Part shown: one piece after another, positions 29,170-37,086 of the stretch
Position numbering within the stretch: the first letter of the stretch is position 1
Layout of the letters: every line of letters starts with the position of its first letter
NCBI RefSeq assembly: GCF_002272745.1
Contig: NZ_NPBD01000007.1
Location: forward strand, 930,001-994,000
Reading direction: 5' to 3'
DNA: 64,000 nt
Source: Terribacillus saccharophilus
GTDB taxonomy: Bacteria; Bacillota; Bacilli; Bacillales; Amphibacillaceae
Notes under the pieces: model-generated
The model's database searches: none
Seen by the model: the letters and a program-made list of their open reading frames with translations, nothing else
Told to the model about the DNA's origin: nothing
Translations under genes and position numbers: made by a program

Positions 29170-29985
29170 ATGGTATTTGCCGTAAGTTTACTAATAGGAC
29201 TTCTTGCAGCCACACTTGGCAGTTTGGTAGGTTTGGGAGGAGGAATTATCCTTGTACCATCGCTGCTGATCTTGAGCAACTTCTGGGATGAATTCAGCTG
29301 GGCTACACCACAAGCTATCGTTGGTGTGTCTGTCATCTTTATGATCTTTACTGGCCTGTCTTCTACGCTGACATATATGAAAAGCGGACGAGTTGATTAC
29401 AAGAGCGGACTCATTTTCTTGGCAGGAGGGATGCCAGGAGCTATTCTTGGTTCATTCCTGAATCGTTTTATCTCGGGTGATGGTTTTTCGTTATACTTTG
29501 GCATACTTGTGCTGCTTGTTTTCTTTATGTTCTTCGTAAAACGTAAGGAACGTGAAGTGATTAACCCAAAAGGCATCATCGTTACAAAAGAGATTAACGG
29601 AACCACGTATACATATAGCTTCCGATTCATGGCAGCATTTGTGCTATCCTTGTTCGTCGGACTGCTTTCTGGTATGTTCGGAATTGGCGGAGGCAGCTTT
29701 ATAGTGCCTGCCATGATTCTCTTATTCGGATTTCCAGCACATATTGCTGTTGCCACAAGTATGCTTATGGTATTTTTCCTCAGTATCGTTAGTACCGTTA
29801 TGCATATTTCCCTTGGACATGTGGAATGGAATGTAGTATGGGCCTTTATTCCAGGTGCGATTATTGGTGGGTTCCTCGGTGCGAGAATTAACCAGATGCT
29901 GAAGGGAAATACTGTCGTTTGGATATTGCGTATCATGCTCGTATTGGTTGCTGTCCGTTTGATTTGGGACGGTTTGTCGTCATAA
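29170..29985 (+). CDS. TSUP family sulfite/organosulfonate exporter (YunE-like)
   Basis: A 271-residue TauE/SafE (TSUP) transporter with eight helices arranged as two repeats, each starting with a glycine-rich helix (GLGGGIILVPSLLIL near residue 20 and FGIGGGSFIVPAMILLFGF near 175). Start at 29170 chosen after GGAAGGG. It is followed 14 bp later by yunD, matching the B. subtilis yunE/yunD neighbourhood. The family moves sulfite, sulfonates or related C2 acids; the substrate here is unknown. Confidence 0.9.
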   Translation: MVFAVSLLIGLLAATLGSLVGLGGGIILVPSLLILSNFWDEFSWATPQAIVGVSVIFMIFTGLSSTLTYMKSGRVDYKSGLIFLAGGMPGAILGSFLNRFISGDGFSLYFGILVLLVFFMFFVKRKEREVINPKGIIVTKEINGTTYTYSFRFMAAFVLSLFVGLLSGMFGIGGGSFIVPAMILLFGFPAHIAVATSMLMVFFLSIVSTVMHISLGHVEWNVVWAFIPGAIIGGFLGARINQMLKGNTVVWILRIMLVLVAVRLIWDGLSS

Positions 29986-29999
29986 AGGAGTAGAGAAGG

Positions 30000-31391
30000 A
30001 TGCAGGAAAAGCTGACTATCAACTACACAAATGATTTGCATAGCTATTTTGAGAACTGGCCGAAGATTGTCGGCTATCTAAAGGAAAATAAACAAAAGCA
30101 GAAGGATGCAGGTGAGACGTGCTGGCTGGTTGATATCGGCGATCATGTCGACCGCTCACGTCCGATTGCAGAAGCATTCCGAGGCAAGGCGAATATCAGC
30201 CTGCTGAACGAAGCTGGCTATGATTTCGCAACTATCGGCAATAATGAAGGAATCACGCTTGATTATGATGACCTTTATCATTTGTACGATGAAGCGGAAT
30301 TCCGTGTTGCAGTCGCAAACCTTCATTCACAGTCCGAGGAGGATCCGAGCTGGATGGAATCGTCCTGGGTGGTCGAAACAGCTGGCGGTGTAAAAGTCGG
30401 CATGATTGGATTGACAGCACCGTTTCCGGATTTCTATAATCTGATTGGCTGGAATGTCCAAGACCCAATGGAAATTCTGAAGCAGGAGATTGGTCCACTT
30501 CGGTCTTCTTGCGATGTGGTTGTATTACTCTCTCATCTCGGTATTTATGCTGACAGGGACATAGCTGCTGCTTTTCCGGAGATCGATGTGATCATTGGCG
30601 GCCATACCCATCACTTGCTTCATGAAGGGGAATACCTTAACCAATGTCTGATTACGACAGCAGGCAAGCAAGGCTTCTATTTAGGAGAAGTAGAAATCAT
30701 CTGGGACAAAGACCAAGGCTGCATTATTGATAAGCAAGCCAGGGCCATTCCGGTAGCCGACTTAAAGGATGATGAAAGCACAGTTGAGCATGTAGCTGTT
30801 TATTCGGAAAACGCAGCAAAAGTAATGCATCGTCCTGCAGTGATTCTGCCAGCTCCGATGCCGTCTGCTCCTTATGAGGATTCTCGTGCAATGGATCTAT
30901 TAACTGATTATCTGCGCAGATGGACGAAGGCAGATCTTGCTTTTCTAAACGCAGGGGTGCTGCTGGATAGCTTTCCGGCAGGAGCCATTTCTTATATGGA
31001 TATTCACCGAATTTGTCCGCATCCGATTAATCCCGCTACAGTTTCATTAACTGGAGAAGCCTTGGAGCAAATCGTAAATGCTGCATTGCAGCCAGATTTC
31101 GTTTCATTCCCTCTTAAAGGCTTTGGCTTCCGCGGAAAGGTAATCGGTAAGATGATATACAGCGGACTGACGTTCGACACTTCAGGAACAGAAGCCAAAC
31201 CAGTAGCTGTAAACTTGAAGATACATGGTAAGCCGCTGGATCCTAACAAGCTTTATACAACCGCAATGGCGGATACCTTCACTTTCGGCAGCTTGCTGCC
31301 CAATATAAAGCAAGCAGAAGGCAAGAAATATTTCATGCCGGAAATGCTGCGGGATTTACTTCTGGAAGCATTTCAGGAAATAGAAAAATGA
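30000..31391 (+). CDS. yunD: YunD-like metallophosphoesterase / 5'-nucleotidase
   Basis: A 463-residue cytoplasmic two-domain enzyme of the UshA/5'-nucleotidase family without signal peptide. The N-terminal metallophosphatase carries the metal-binding motifs VDIGDHVDRS, TIGNNEG, LLSHLG and GGHTHH; the C-terminal ~180 residues form the nucleotidase substrate domain (FLNAGVLLDSFPAG). Expected to hydrolyse nucleotides or UDP-sugars. The stop overlaps the ATG (31388) of a leader frame continuing into yunC. Confidence 0.92.
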   Translation: MQEKLTINYTNDLHSYFENWPKIVGYLKENKQKQKDAGETCWLVDIGDHVDRSRPIAEAFRGKANISLLNEAGYDFATIGNNEGITLDYDDLYHLYDEAEFRVAVANLHSQSEEDPSWMESSWVVETAGGVKVGMIGLTAPFPDFYNLIGWNVQDPMEILKQEIGPLRSSCDVVVLLSHLGIYADRDIAAAFPEIDVIIGGHTHHLLHEGEYLNQCLITTAGKQGFYLGEVEIIWDKDQGCIIDKQARAIPVADLKDDESTVEHVAVYSENAAKVMHRPAVILPAPMPSAPYEDSRAMDLLTDYLRRWTKADLAFLNAGVLLDSFPAGAISYMDIHRICPHPINPATVSLTGEALEQIVNAALQPDFVSFPLKGFGFRGKVIGKMIYSGLTFDTSGTEAKPVAVNLKIHGKPLDPNKLYTTAMADTFTFGSLLPNIKQAEGKKYFMPEMLRDLLLEAFQEIEK

Positions 31392-31395
31392 GCAA

Positions 31396-31434
31396 ACACC
31401 TCCGTTTCTCCTACATAGGATATAACGGAGGTGT
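31396..31434 (+). promoter_or_regulatory. Hairpin burying the yunC ribosome-binding site
   Basis: Perfect 11-bp inverted repeat ACACCTCCGTT (31396-31406) / AACGGAGGTGT (31424-31434) with a small inner TCCT/AGGA pairing. The whole Shine-Dalgarno GGAGGTG is in the 3' arm. There is no T tract after it, so it is not a terminator. Confidence 0.75.
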
Positions 31435-31441
31435 ATTTAAA

Positions 31442-31744
31442 TTGATGACTGTAGATCCTTTATTTTTAGAAGGCAAGCCTTTTACCGCTGTGACTGTTAA
31501 ATTGCCGAAAACAACCTTACTCGTTGTGTCGAATGATGTCGGCTATATTATGTGCGGTGCACTGGATGTAGATTTGTTGAATGAAAAGCTGGCAGATCGT
31601 AACATTATATCCGGCAGAGCAGTCGGAGTTAAAACAATTGAGCAACTGCTTGCAGCACCGCTTGAAAAGGTAACAGAAGCATCAGCTGCTTATGGTTGGA
31701 AACCTGGAATTATAGGAAAAGAAGCATTACTTCTCCTACCTTAA
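31442..31744 (+). CDS. yunC: DUF1805 protein YunC
   Basis: A 100-residue protein of the YunC/DUF1805 family, function unknown (a structure for the B. subtilis protein exists, from general knowledge). The family core AVTVKLPKTTLLVVSNDVGYIMCGALDVDLLNEKL is intact at about residues 15-49. GGAGG at 31427-31431 favours a TTG at 31442, with the ATG at 31445 as alternative. An in-frame ATG at 31388, overlapping the yunD stop, would add 18 residues not seen in the family and could act as a coupling start that opens the hairpin. Confidence 0.88.
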   Translation: MMTVDPLFLEGKPFTAVTVKLPKTTLLVVSNDVGYIMCGALDVDLLNEKLADRNIISGRAVGVKTIEQLLAAPLEKVTEASAAYGWKPGIIGKEALLLLP

Positions 31745-31843
31745 AAAAAATGTCGAAGTGTGCCCCCTCAATCTAGATTGTTTTCCGTTTTTCTGGTACT
31801 ATTTTATCAGAATGGAATGTCGGAGAAGATAAGGGGTACGTCA

Positions 31844-32935
31844 ATGAGACTAGTTTCGACAAAATCGGTAAAGCCCGGCAGTAAGCTCGCTCAACCCGTA
31901 TATAATGATAAAGGCAGTGTTCTCATCCATCGGGATGTGGAGTTGACAGTAAATATTATCGATCGCTTACGAGAGCTGCGATATACCTATGTCTATATCA
32001 GAGATGACAGACTCCAAGATATCGAGCTTTACTTCTCCACTTCCAATGATAAGCGGCTTAAGGCGATGCAAGTTATCCATAAGAGTTTTCAGGAAATCAA
32101 GAAGAATGATAATGGCCGATATCTGACCGAAAAGATGACAGATAAAATTACGAGCTCCATCCAAGAGATGGTCAGTAATCTGCGGCCGAAACGCCAGACA
32201 TTGACGATTCTTTCTGATATGCTCATATATGATGATTATATTTTTTCTCATTCGGTAAATGTCGCATTATATGCGATGGCCATTGCCAATGAAATGAAAC
32301 TTCCTGTTTCTGTTGTAGAGGAGATTGGTTTTGGCGCGATCCTGCATGATGTTGGTAAGATGTTCGTCCCGCAGGAAGTATTGCAAAAGACCGGCAAACT
32401 GACTGACTCGGAATTCGAGCAAATTAAGGAACACACAACAAAGGGTTTCCATTATTTGCGCAAGATGAACAATATCCCTCTGGTGGTCGCACATTGTGCA
32501 TATCAGCATCATGAACGGATTAATGGCACCGGATATCCACGAGGTATCAGCGGGTCGGATATTCACTTGTATGCGAAAATCATAGGTATAGCAGATGTCT
32601 TTGATGCTGTGACGAGCAACCGTGTTTACCGGGATGCTATGCTACCGCATGAAGGTCTGGAAATACTGTTTGCAGGTGCAGGGGATCAGTTCGATATAGA
32701 GATGGTTGAGGCTTTCAAGCGAAGTGTCGCAATCTACCCGACTGGACTTACTGTTCGCCTGAGTGATGGACGGATGGGAATCGTGATACGTCAAAATGAA
32801 GACATCAATACAAGGCCGATTATCCGTATTCTCCAGGAAGCGGATGGTACAGAACCTGTGCCGTATGAAGTGGACTTGTATGTGCATTTGAATATAACGG
32901 TTGTAGCTTGTTCTACATCTGCTGAGATGAACTAG
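31844..32935 (+). CDS. HD-GYP domain cyclic-di-GMP phosphodiesterase-type protein
   Basis: A 363-residue protein whose central region is an HD-GYP domain: HDVGKM with the HD pair (about residue 168), then HHERINGTGYPRG containing the GYP motif, and IADVFDAVTSNRVYR. The N-terminal ~100 residues form an uncharacterised domain common in bacillar HD-GYP proteins; there is no receiver or membrane segment. HD-GYP enzymes degrade c-di-GMP (or related cyclic dinucleotides). The usual Asp before GxGYP is Asn here. Start at 31844 after AAGGGG. It lies between yunC and yunB, which are usually closer together. Confidence 0.92.
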   Translation: MRLVSTKSVKPGSKLAQPVYNDKGSVLIHRDVELTVNIIDRLRELRYTYVYIRDDRLQDIELYFSTSNDKRLKAMQVIHKSFQEIKKNDNGRYLTEKMTDKITSSIQEMVSNLRPKRQTLTILSDMLIYDDYIFSHSVNVALYAMAIANEMKLPVSVVEEIGFGAILHDVGKMFVPQEVLQKTGKLTDSEFEQIKEHTTKGFHYLRKMNNIPLVVAHCAYQHHERINGTGYPRGISGSDIHLYAKIIGIADVFDAVTSNRVYRDAMLPHEGLEILFAGAGDQFDIEMVEAFKRSVAIYPTGLTVRLSDGRMGIVIRQNEDINTRPIIRILQEADGTEPVPYEVDLYVHLNITVVACSTSAEMN

Positions 32936-32944
32936 CTAATTCTA

Positions 32945-32988
32945 AGCCCCCTTGGTCAAGCATATGCTTGATTCGAGGGGGTTGTTTC
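32945..32988 (+). promoter_or_regulatory. Hairpin overlapping the yunB ribosome-binding site
   Basis: AAGCCCCCT (32944-32952) pairs with AGGGGGTT (32976-32983), and TCAAG/CTTGA continue the stem to a CATATG loop. The Shine-Dalgarno GAGGGGG is entirely in the 3' arm. The following TTGTTTC is only a weak T tract, so this may be a terminator, a translation block, or both. Confidence 0.65.
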
Positions 32989-33774
32989 ATGCGTCCATGG
33001 CAGCGCAGAGCTTCTAAAGCATCACCTTCCTTTCGTCATGTGCTCCTGATGACCCTGCTGCTTTTCATGCTATTCACTAGTTTAAGCCTTTGGCTTGTGA
33101 ATAGGGGCTTGGAACCGACACTTATGGCAATTGCAGAAACAAAGACAGAGCAATTTGCTAAACAGGCGATAAACCAGGCTGTACAGGCAGAAAAGGAAGC
33201 GGATTTGGACTTGAATGCATTTGTGCAAATTGAGAAAGATACGAATGGAAATGTTACACATGCCAGCTGGGATGCAGCAACTGTAAATGAGGTGCTGCGG
33301 AAAGTGACCTTCCGTGTACAAAACTATCTGCGGCTGATGGAGGATGGCGAGATGCCAGCTGTCAGTGAGGAACAGCTGGCTGAAGAAGCAGCAGCTGACG
33401 TTATTCAGGAGAAGTTGGAGGAGGATCCGACACTTGTCGATATACCACTTGGTCAAGCAACCAATAATGCTTTGCTGGCAAATCTTGGTCCTCGGATTCC
33501 GGTAAAATTCGAAATGATTGGCTATGTAGAGTCAGGTGTTGATGTAAAGGTGGAAGAATACGGCATAAATAATGCGATGTTTGTATTTATGGTCGAAATT
33601 AAAGCAAATGTCCGAATCATCATTCCATTTTCTACGAAGACGACAACTGTAACGCAGGATGTTTTGTTGGGAAGTACGGTCATCCAAGGGCAAGTGCCGG
33701 AATTCTATAACAATGGAGGAGAGTCCGGATCATCTCCATCTTTCTCCATCCCAATGCAAAAGGAAGGCGAATAA
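32989..33774 (+). CDS. yunB: Sporulation protein YunB
   Basis: A 261-residue protein with a single N-terminal membrane helix (VLLMTLLLFMLFTSLSLWLV, about residues 20-39) and a large extracytoplasmic domain, as in YunB of B. subtilis, a mother-cell sporulation protein. Family segments include QAINQAV and IPLGQATNNALLANLGPRIPV. The ATG at 32989 follows GAGGGGG. The gene converges on lytH with only 2 bp between stops. Molecular role not known. Confidence 0.9.
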   Translation: MRPWQRRASKASPSFRHVLLMTLLLFMLFTSLSLWLVNRGLEPTLMAIAETKTEQFAKQAINQAVQAEKEADLDLNAFVQIEKDTNGNVTHASWDAATVNEVLRKVTFRVQNYLRLMEDGEMPAVSEEQLAEEAAADVIQEKLEEDPTLVDIPLGQATNNALLANLGPRIPVKFEMIGYVESGVDVKVEEYGINNAMFVFMVEIKANVRIIIPFSTKTTTVTQDVLLGSTVIQGQVPEFYNNGGESGSSPSFSIPMQKEGE

Positions 33775-33776
33775 AT

Positions 33777-34760
33777 TCAGCCTTCCCTTTTTTGCTGTTT
33801 GGATTTTTGTTCCCAAATTCGAAGGTATGGATATGGATCAAAGGAAAACTCTGAACGTCCGTTGTCCTTATACATGCCGTAATGCAAGTGAGGCGGGAAT
33901 TTACCAGATGTTCCTGGCGGTCCATAGCCGCTTGCGCCTACATACCCTATTACATCTCCAGGTTTGACAACATTACCGACGGATACACCTTTTTCGAATC
34001 CGTTCAAATGGGCATAGTAGTGATAGATATTATTGCTGTCCCGAAGACCGATACGCCAGCCTCCATACAAATTCCAGCCCTTCAGTTCGATAACACCGTA
34101 TGTGGTCGCATATACGGGTACTCCATAGTTAGCGAAGATGTCAGTACCTTCATGAATCCTTCTGCCGCCAAATCCGCGTGCATCTCCCCATGTATTGCGG
34201 TAGCTGTAATTATGATGAAGTGGAAGCGGGAAAGAGCGTTTATCCAGCTCTATTGTACCGAACTTCTCATACAGCTTAGCAGTATTCATGATCGTCTGCA
34301 CAGTAAGATCACGCTCATAATAATGCCATAGGGCTATCTTGATATCGTTTTTCGTTGTTCCAATTCGCTGGATAAAAGAGGCCATCGTGTAGAGTACATC
34401 TTCTGGATTATCTGGATCAGCCTGTTTGTCTCCATCTCCATCACGCCCTAATCCTTGAAACCAAAGAATAGAGGATTCGTCTGCCAGCTGTCCGTGTGAG
34501 GCAGCCCCAAACCATTTTTCTTCTGGGATTTCGATCGCGATCAGTTTCTCTTCTTTGGATTGTGTCGGGAGATTATGCTCGTACTGATCGATTGCAGCTA
34601 AATAATACCAAGGAAGTCCTGCGGCAGCTGCTGTTTTCTTATAAAGCGCCATGCGATCCTGCTTTGCTTTATTTACATTTTCTTCTCCTTTTGCAGAGGC
34701 GGAGAATGGGAAACTGCTTAGCAGGAGAATTAGCAGCATGGCAATGTGTATCTTTTTCAT
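33777..34760 (-). CDS. lytH: M23-family endopeptidase, LytH type
   Basis: A 327-residue exported peptidase. A signal peptide (IAMLLILLLSSFPFSASAKG) opens the protein; a lytic-transglycosylase-like helical region follows; the C-terminal M23 domain holds the zinc ligands in IHEGTDIF (His...Asp) and PPHLHYGM (HxH). In B. subtilis LytH is an L-Ala-D-Glu endopeptidase that trims spore cortex peptidoglycan. Start at 34760 after AAAGGTGAG, not at the upstream ATG. It is convergent with yunB, both likely sporulation genes. Confidence 0.92.
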   Translation of the reverse strand: MKKIHIAMLLILLLSSFPFSASAKGEENVNKAKQDRMALYKKTAAAAGLPWYYLAAIDQYEHNLPTQSKEEKLIAIEIPEEKWFGAASHGQLADESSILWFQGLGRDGDGDKQADPDNPEDVLYTMASFIQRIGTTKNDIKIALWHYYERDLTVQTIMNTAKLYEKFGTIELDKRSFPLPLHHNYSYRNTWGDARGFGGRRIHEGTDIFANYGVPVYATTYGVIELKGWNLYGGWRIGLRDSNNIYHYYAHLNGFEKGVSVGNVVKPGDVIGYVGASGYGPPGTSGKFPPHLHYGMYKDNGRSEFSFDPYPYLRIWEQKSKQQKREG

Positions 34761-34904
34761 ATGCTGCTCACCTTTCCTTACACGTTTGCTGTTAGTTTGT
34801 ACAGAGATCAGAATTTCATGAGTACTGATCAATAGTTGGGAGGAAGGAATGCGAAAATATAAAAGAAATATGCTACACTAGAAGCAAGATAGGGGAGTCG
34901 ATAG

Positions 34905-35189
34905 ATGGTGAAAACAACAGTACAAGGCAAGCACTATGAAGTGGTGCAGGATGTGAAGGGAGCCTTTCAGGAACAGGCATTCCAAAACCGCTATAGCGAA
35001 ATCCTGACTAAATATGATTACATTGTCGGTGACTGGGGATATGAGCAGCTTCGTCTAAAAGGATTCTTTGATGACGATAACCCAAAATCCACCTTCGATA
35101 CGAAAATCAGCACATTGGAAGATTATTTGTATGAGTATTGCAATTTTGGCTGCGCATACTTTGTCGTGAAAAAAGTTTCGGCAAAGTGA
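34905..35189 (+). CDS. yutD: YutD family protein
   Basis: A 94-residue protein of the YutD (DUF1027) family, function unknown. Conserved features seen are FNRY-type segment FQNRYSEILTKYDYIVGDWGYEQLRLKGFFDD (positions about 25-56) and YEYCNFGCAYFVVKK with two Cys near the C-terminus. Starts after GGGGAGTCG. It begins the yutD-yutE-yutF block. In B. subtilis lipA and yutC lie between lytH and yutD; they are absent here. Confidence 0.9.
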   Translation: MVKTTVQGKHYEVVQDVKGAFQEQAFQNRYSEILTKYDYIVGDWGYEQLRLKGFFDDDNPKSTFDTKISTLEDYLYEYCNFGCAYFVVKKVSAK

Positions 35190-35213
35190 ATGCGTGAGAG
35201 AGGGGCAAATACG

Positions 35214-35666
35214 ATGTACTTTGTGGATAAAAGAAAGATAGAAGCAATCCTTACATATATGGAAGAGCTGCTGGCAGAAGAGATGCCTCATTCTGCGGGG
35301 CTAATAGGCAAGCTTGCTGCAGAACGACGGGCACAGCTCTTGATAGAAGGTATACTTGATACTGGCAACAGTGTAATTGATGGATTTATCATGCGTGATC
35401 CAGGCAGCTATGACGATATTATTGATATCCTTGCTGATGAAAAGGTAATTGCGGAAGATACTGCGCCAGCCTTTAAAGAAGTGATTGCGCTGCGTAAAAT
35501 GCTGACTGCTGAATATCAGCAGGTGGATCATCAAAGACTTGCGGATACGATGGAGAAACATCACGGTTTGCTTGGGCACTTTGTAGAGTGGGTAAGAGCA
35601 TATTTGGTGGACGAGACGCGGACAGCTTCCGCTTTTGCAAGGAGCAGCCAAGATGAAAGCATATGA
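35214..35666 (+). CDS. yutE: DUF86 (HepT-like) protein YutE
   Basis: A 150-residue all-helical protein of the DUF86/HepT fold. It contains ERRAQLLIEGILDTGNSVIDG in the middle (positions about 41-61). The HepT active motif R-x4-H-x-Y is changed to RKMLTAEY: Arg and Tyr remain but the catalytic His is Ala. No MNT antitoxin gene is adjacent, so this is probably not a toxin. ATG at 35214 after GAGAGGGG. It overlaps yutF by 14 bp. Confidence 0.87.
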   Translation: MYFVDKRKIEAILTYMEELLAEEMPHSAGLIGKLAAERRAQLLIEGILDTGNSVIDGFIMRDPGSYDDIIDILADEKVIAEDTAPAFKEVIALRKMLTAEYQQVDHQRLADTMEKHHGLLGHFVEWVRAYLVDETRTASAFARSSQDESI

Positions 35667-36420
35667 TGGGTATCTGATCGATTTAGACGGAACGATGTAT
35701 CTAGGTAAGGAGCGGATTGAAGCTGCACCAGGATTCATTCAGGGACTCAAGGATGCTGGTAAAAAGCATCTTTTCGTGACAAATAATTCGACGCGCACAC
35801 AGGAGCAAGTAGCTGCTAAGCTTCGTCAAATGGATATATTAGCAGAACCGGAAGATGTGTTTACGACGAGCATGGCTACGGCAGCATACATCCGTGAGCA
35901 CAATCCGGCTGCCCGGGTATTTGCTATTGGTGAAGAAGGGCTCTTCGATGCCTTGGCGAAAGAGGAGCTTACTATAGCAGAAGAAGACTGTGATTATGTT
36001 GTTATCGGTCTTGATACATCGATTACGTATGAGAAGCTGGCAAAGGCTTGTTTGCTTGTTCGAGCAGGAGCAAAGTTTCTCTCCACGAACAGTGACAGAG
36101 CACTTCCTACTGATGCCGGCTTGATGCCGGGAAACGGAGCGATCACATCTGTTATTTCTGTCAGCACCGGTATTGAACCGACTTTCATCGGCAAACCGGA
36201 GAATATCATGATGGAGCAAGCAAGGAAGCTTTTAGATTTGGACAAGGAACAAGTTCTTATGGTAGGGGATAACTACCTGACTGACATAACAGCAGGTATC
36301 CGAGCAGGTATGGATACATTGATGGTTTGCACCGGTTTTACAAGAAGAGAGGAACTTCCTTTCCTTGATCCGAAACCAACATATACGATCGATACATTAA
36401 CTGAATGGGAATTCAAATAA
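35653..36420 (+). CDS. yutF: HAD-IIA phosphatase (NagD-like) YutF
   Basis: A 255-residue HAD superfamily hydrolase. Motif I DLDGTMYLG with nucleophile Asp (about residue 11), motif II FVTNNST, motif III Lys in IGKPENIM, and motif IV VGDNYLTDI are all present; the C2-type cap places it in the HAD-IIA/NagD group (p-nitrophenylphosphatase-like, sugar or nucleotide phosphatase). Start after AAGGAGCAGCC, inside the end of yutE. Closest named relative by context is B. subtilis yutF. Confidence 0.93.
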   Translation: MKAYDGYLIDLDGTMYLGKERIEAAPGFIQGLKDAGKKHLFVTNNSTRTQEQVAAKLRQMDILAEPEDVFTTSMATAAYIREHNPAARVFAIGEEGLFDALAKEELTIAEEDCDYVVIGLDTSITYEKLAKACLLVRAGAKFLSTNSDRALPTDAGLMPGNGAITSVISVSTGIEPTFIGKPENIMMEQARKLLDLDKEQVLMVGDNYLTDITAGIRAGMDTLMVCTGFTRREELPFLDPKPTYTIDTLTEWEFK

Positions 36421-36452
36421 GGAGCAGCCTCTAAGAGGCTGCTCCTTCATAA
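36420..36452. terminator. Hairpin terminator after yutF
   Basis: Perfect 11-bp stem GGAGCAGCCTC / GAGGCTGCTCC (36421-36431, 36435-36445) with a weak T tail; convergent genes on both sides. Confidence 0.75.
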
Positions 36453-36472
36453 ATTAGGCTCTTATCCGGATA

Positions 36473-36976
36473 TCAGTAGCCCATTTGAAGAGCTCTATTA
36501 GCATTTCGGATATCATTTTGCAGCAGACGCTCGAAGTTATACGCAGGATAAAGGCCTCTTTTGTACATATAATCAAAGATCTTCGCATGCGTATCGATTG
36601 CCAGCTGTAATTGCTTTCTTAACGTTTCACGGAGAACAGGTGTAGCTGTTTCTGTAATTGCAATCGCATAATTCCGGACAGAAGTCTTGGCGAAAACAAG
36701 CAGATCACCGGCATAGAAAGCAGGACTGACTTGTCGTGTATCTGTTACATCGTTGGGTCCAGGTGCATAAGGGAAAAACCGAAGCAGTTCATTCAGATTG
36801 TTCTCCAGACCTTTGATGGTCTGGTCATAAATAGAGCGAAGTTCACCATCATTGATATTCCCGATAAACTTTTTCATCTTTGTCAGAGCAACTGCCTGCG
36901 AAGCGACAAGTTCATGCACCTCAAGTGTTTCATGCCATGCTAAGTGATTCGGATAGCTGGCTGCGGTATTTTCCAA
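36473..36976 (-). CDS. CotF-related spore coat protein
   Basis: A 167-residue helical protein. The opening [26 protein letters not shown] is typical of spore coat proteins related to CotF, and the C-terminal [25 protein letters not shown] supports it. The start is a TTG at 36976, 7 nt after GGAGGG. It lies on the minus strand between yutF and pgpA, where B. subtilis has no such gene, and is flanked by two similar hairpins (36421-36445 and 37058-37080). Likely mother-cell expressed; role inferred. Confidence 0.8.
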   Translation of the reverse strand: MENTAASYPNHLAWHETLEVHELVASQAVALTKMKKFIGNINDGELRSIYDQTIKGLENNLNELLRFFPYAPGPNDVTDTRQVSPAFYAGDLLVFAKTSVRNYAIAITETATPVLRETLRKQLQLAIDTHAKIFDYMYKRGLYPAYNFERLLQNDIRNANRALQMGY

Positions 36977-37055
36977 AAAGATTCCCTCCTCGTATACTAG
37001 ACGATTACACTATATTCGGGAATATGCTGACTGGATACAGTTTTTTATACGAACA

Positions 37056-37086
37056 GAAGGAGCAGCCAGAAAGCTGCTCCTTTGTT
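37056..37086 (-). terminator. Hairpin terminator after pgpA
   Basis: GGAGCAGC / GCTGCTCC (37059-37066, 37073-37080), on the minus strand downstream of the pgpA stop; also reads as a plus-strand hairpin followed by TTTG. Confidence 0.75.

Noticed and set aside
31751..31757. Spo0A core heptamer TGTCGAA before the HD-GYP gene
   Set aside because: A single 7-mer is expected by chance many times in 64 kb; no second box or promoter overlap.
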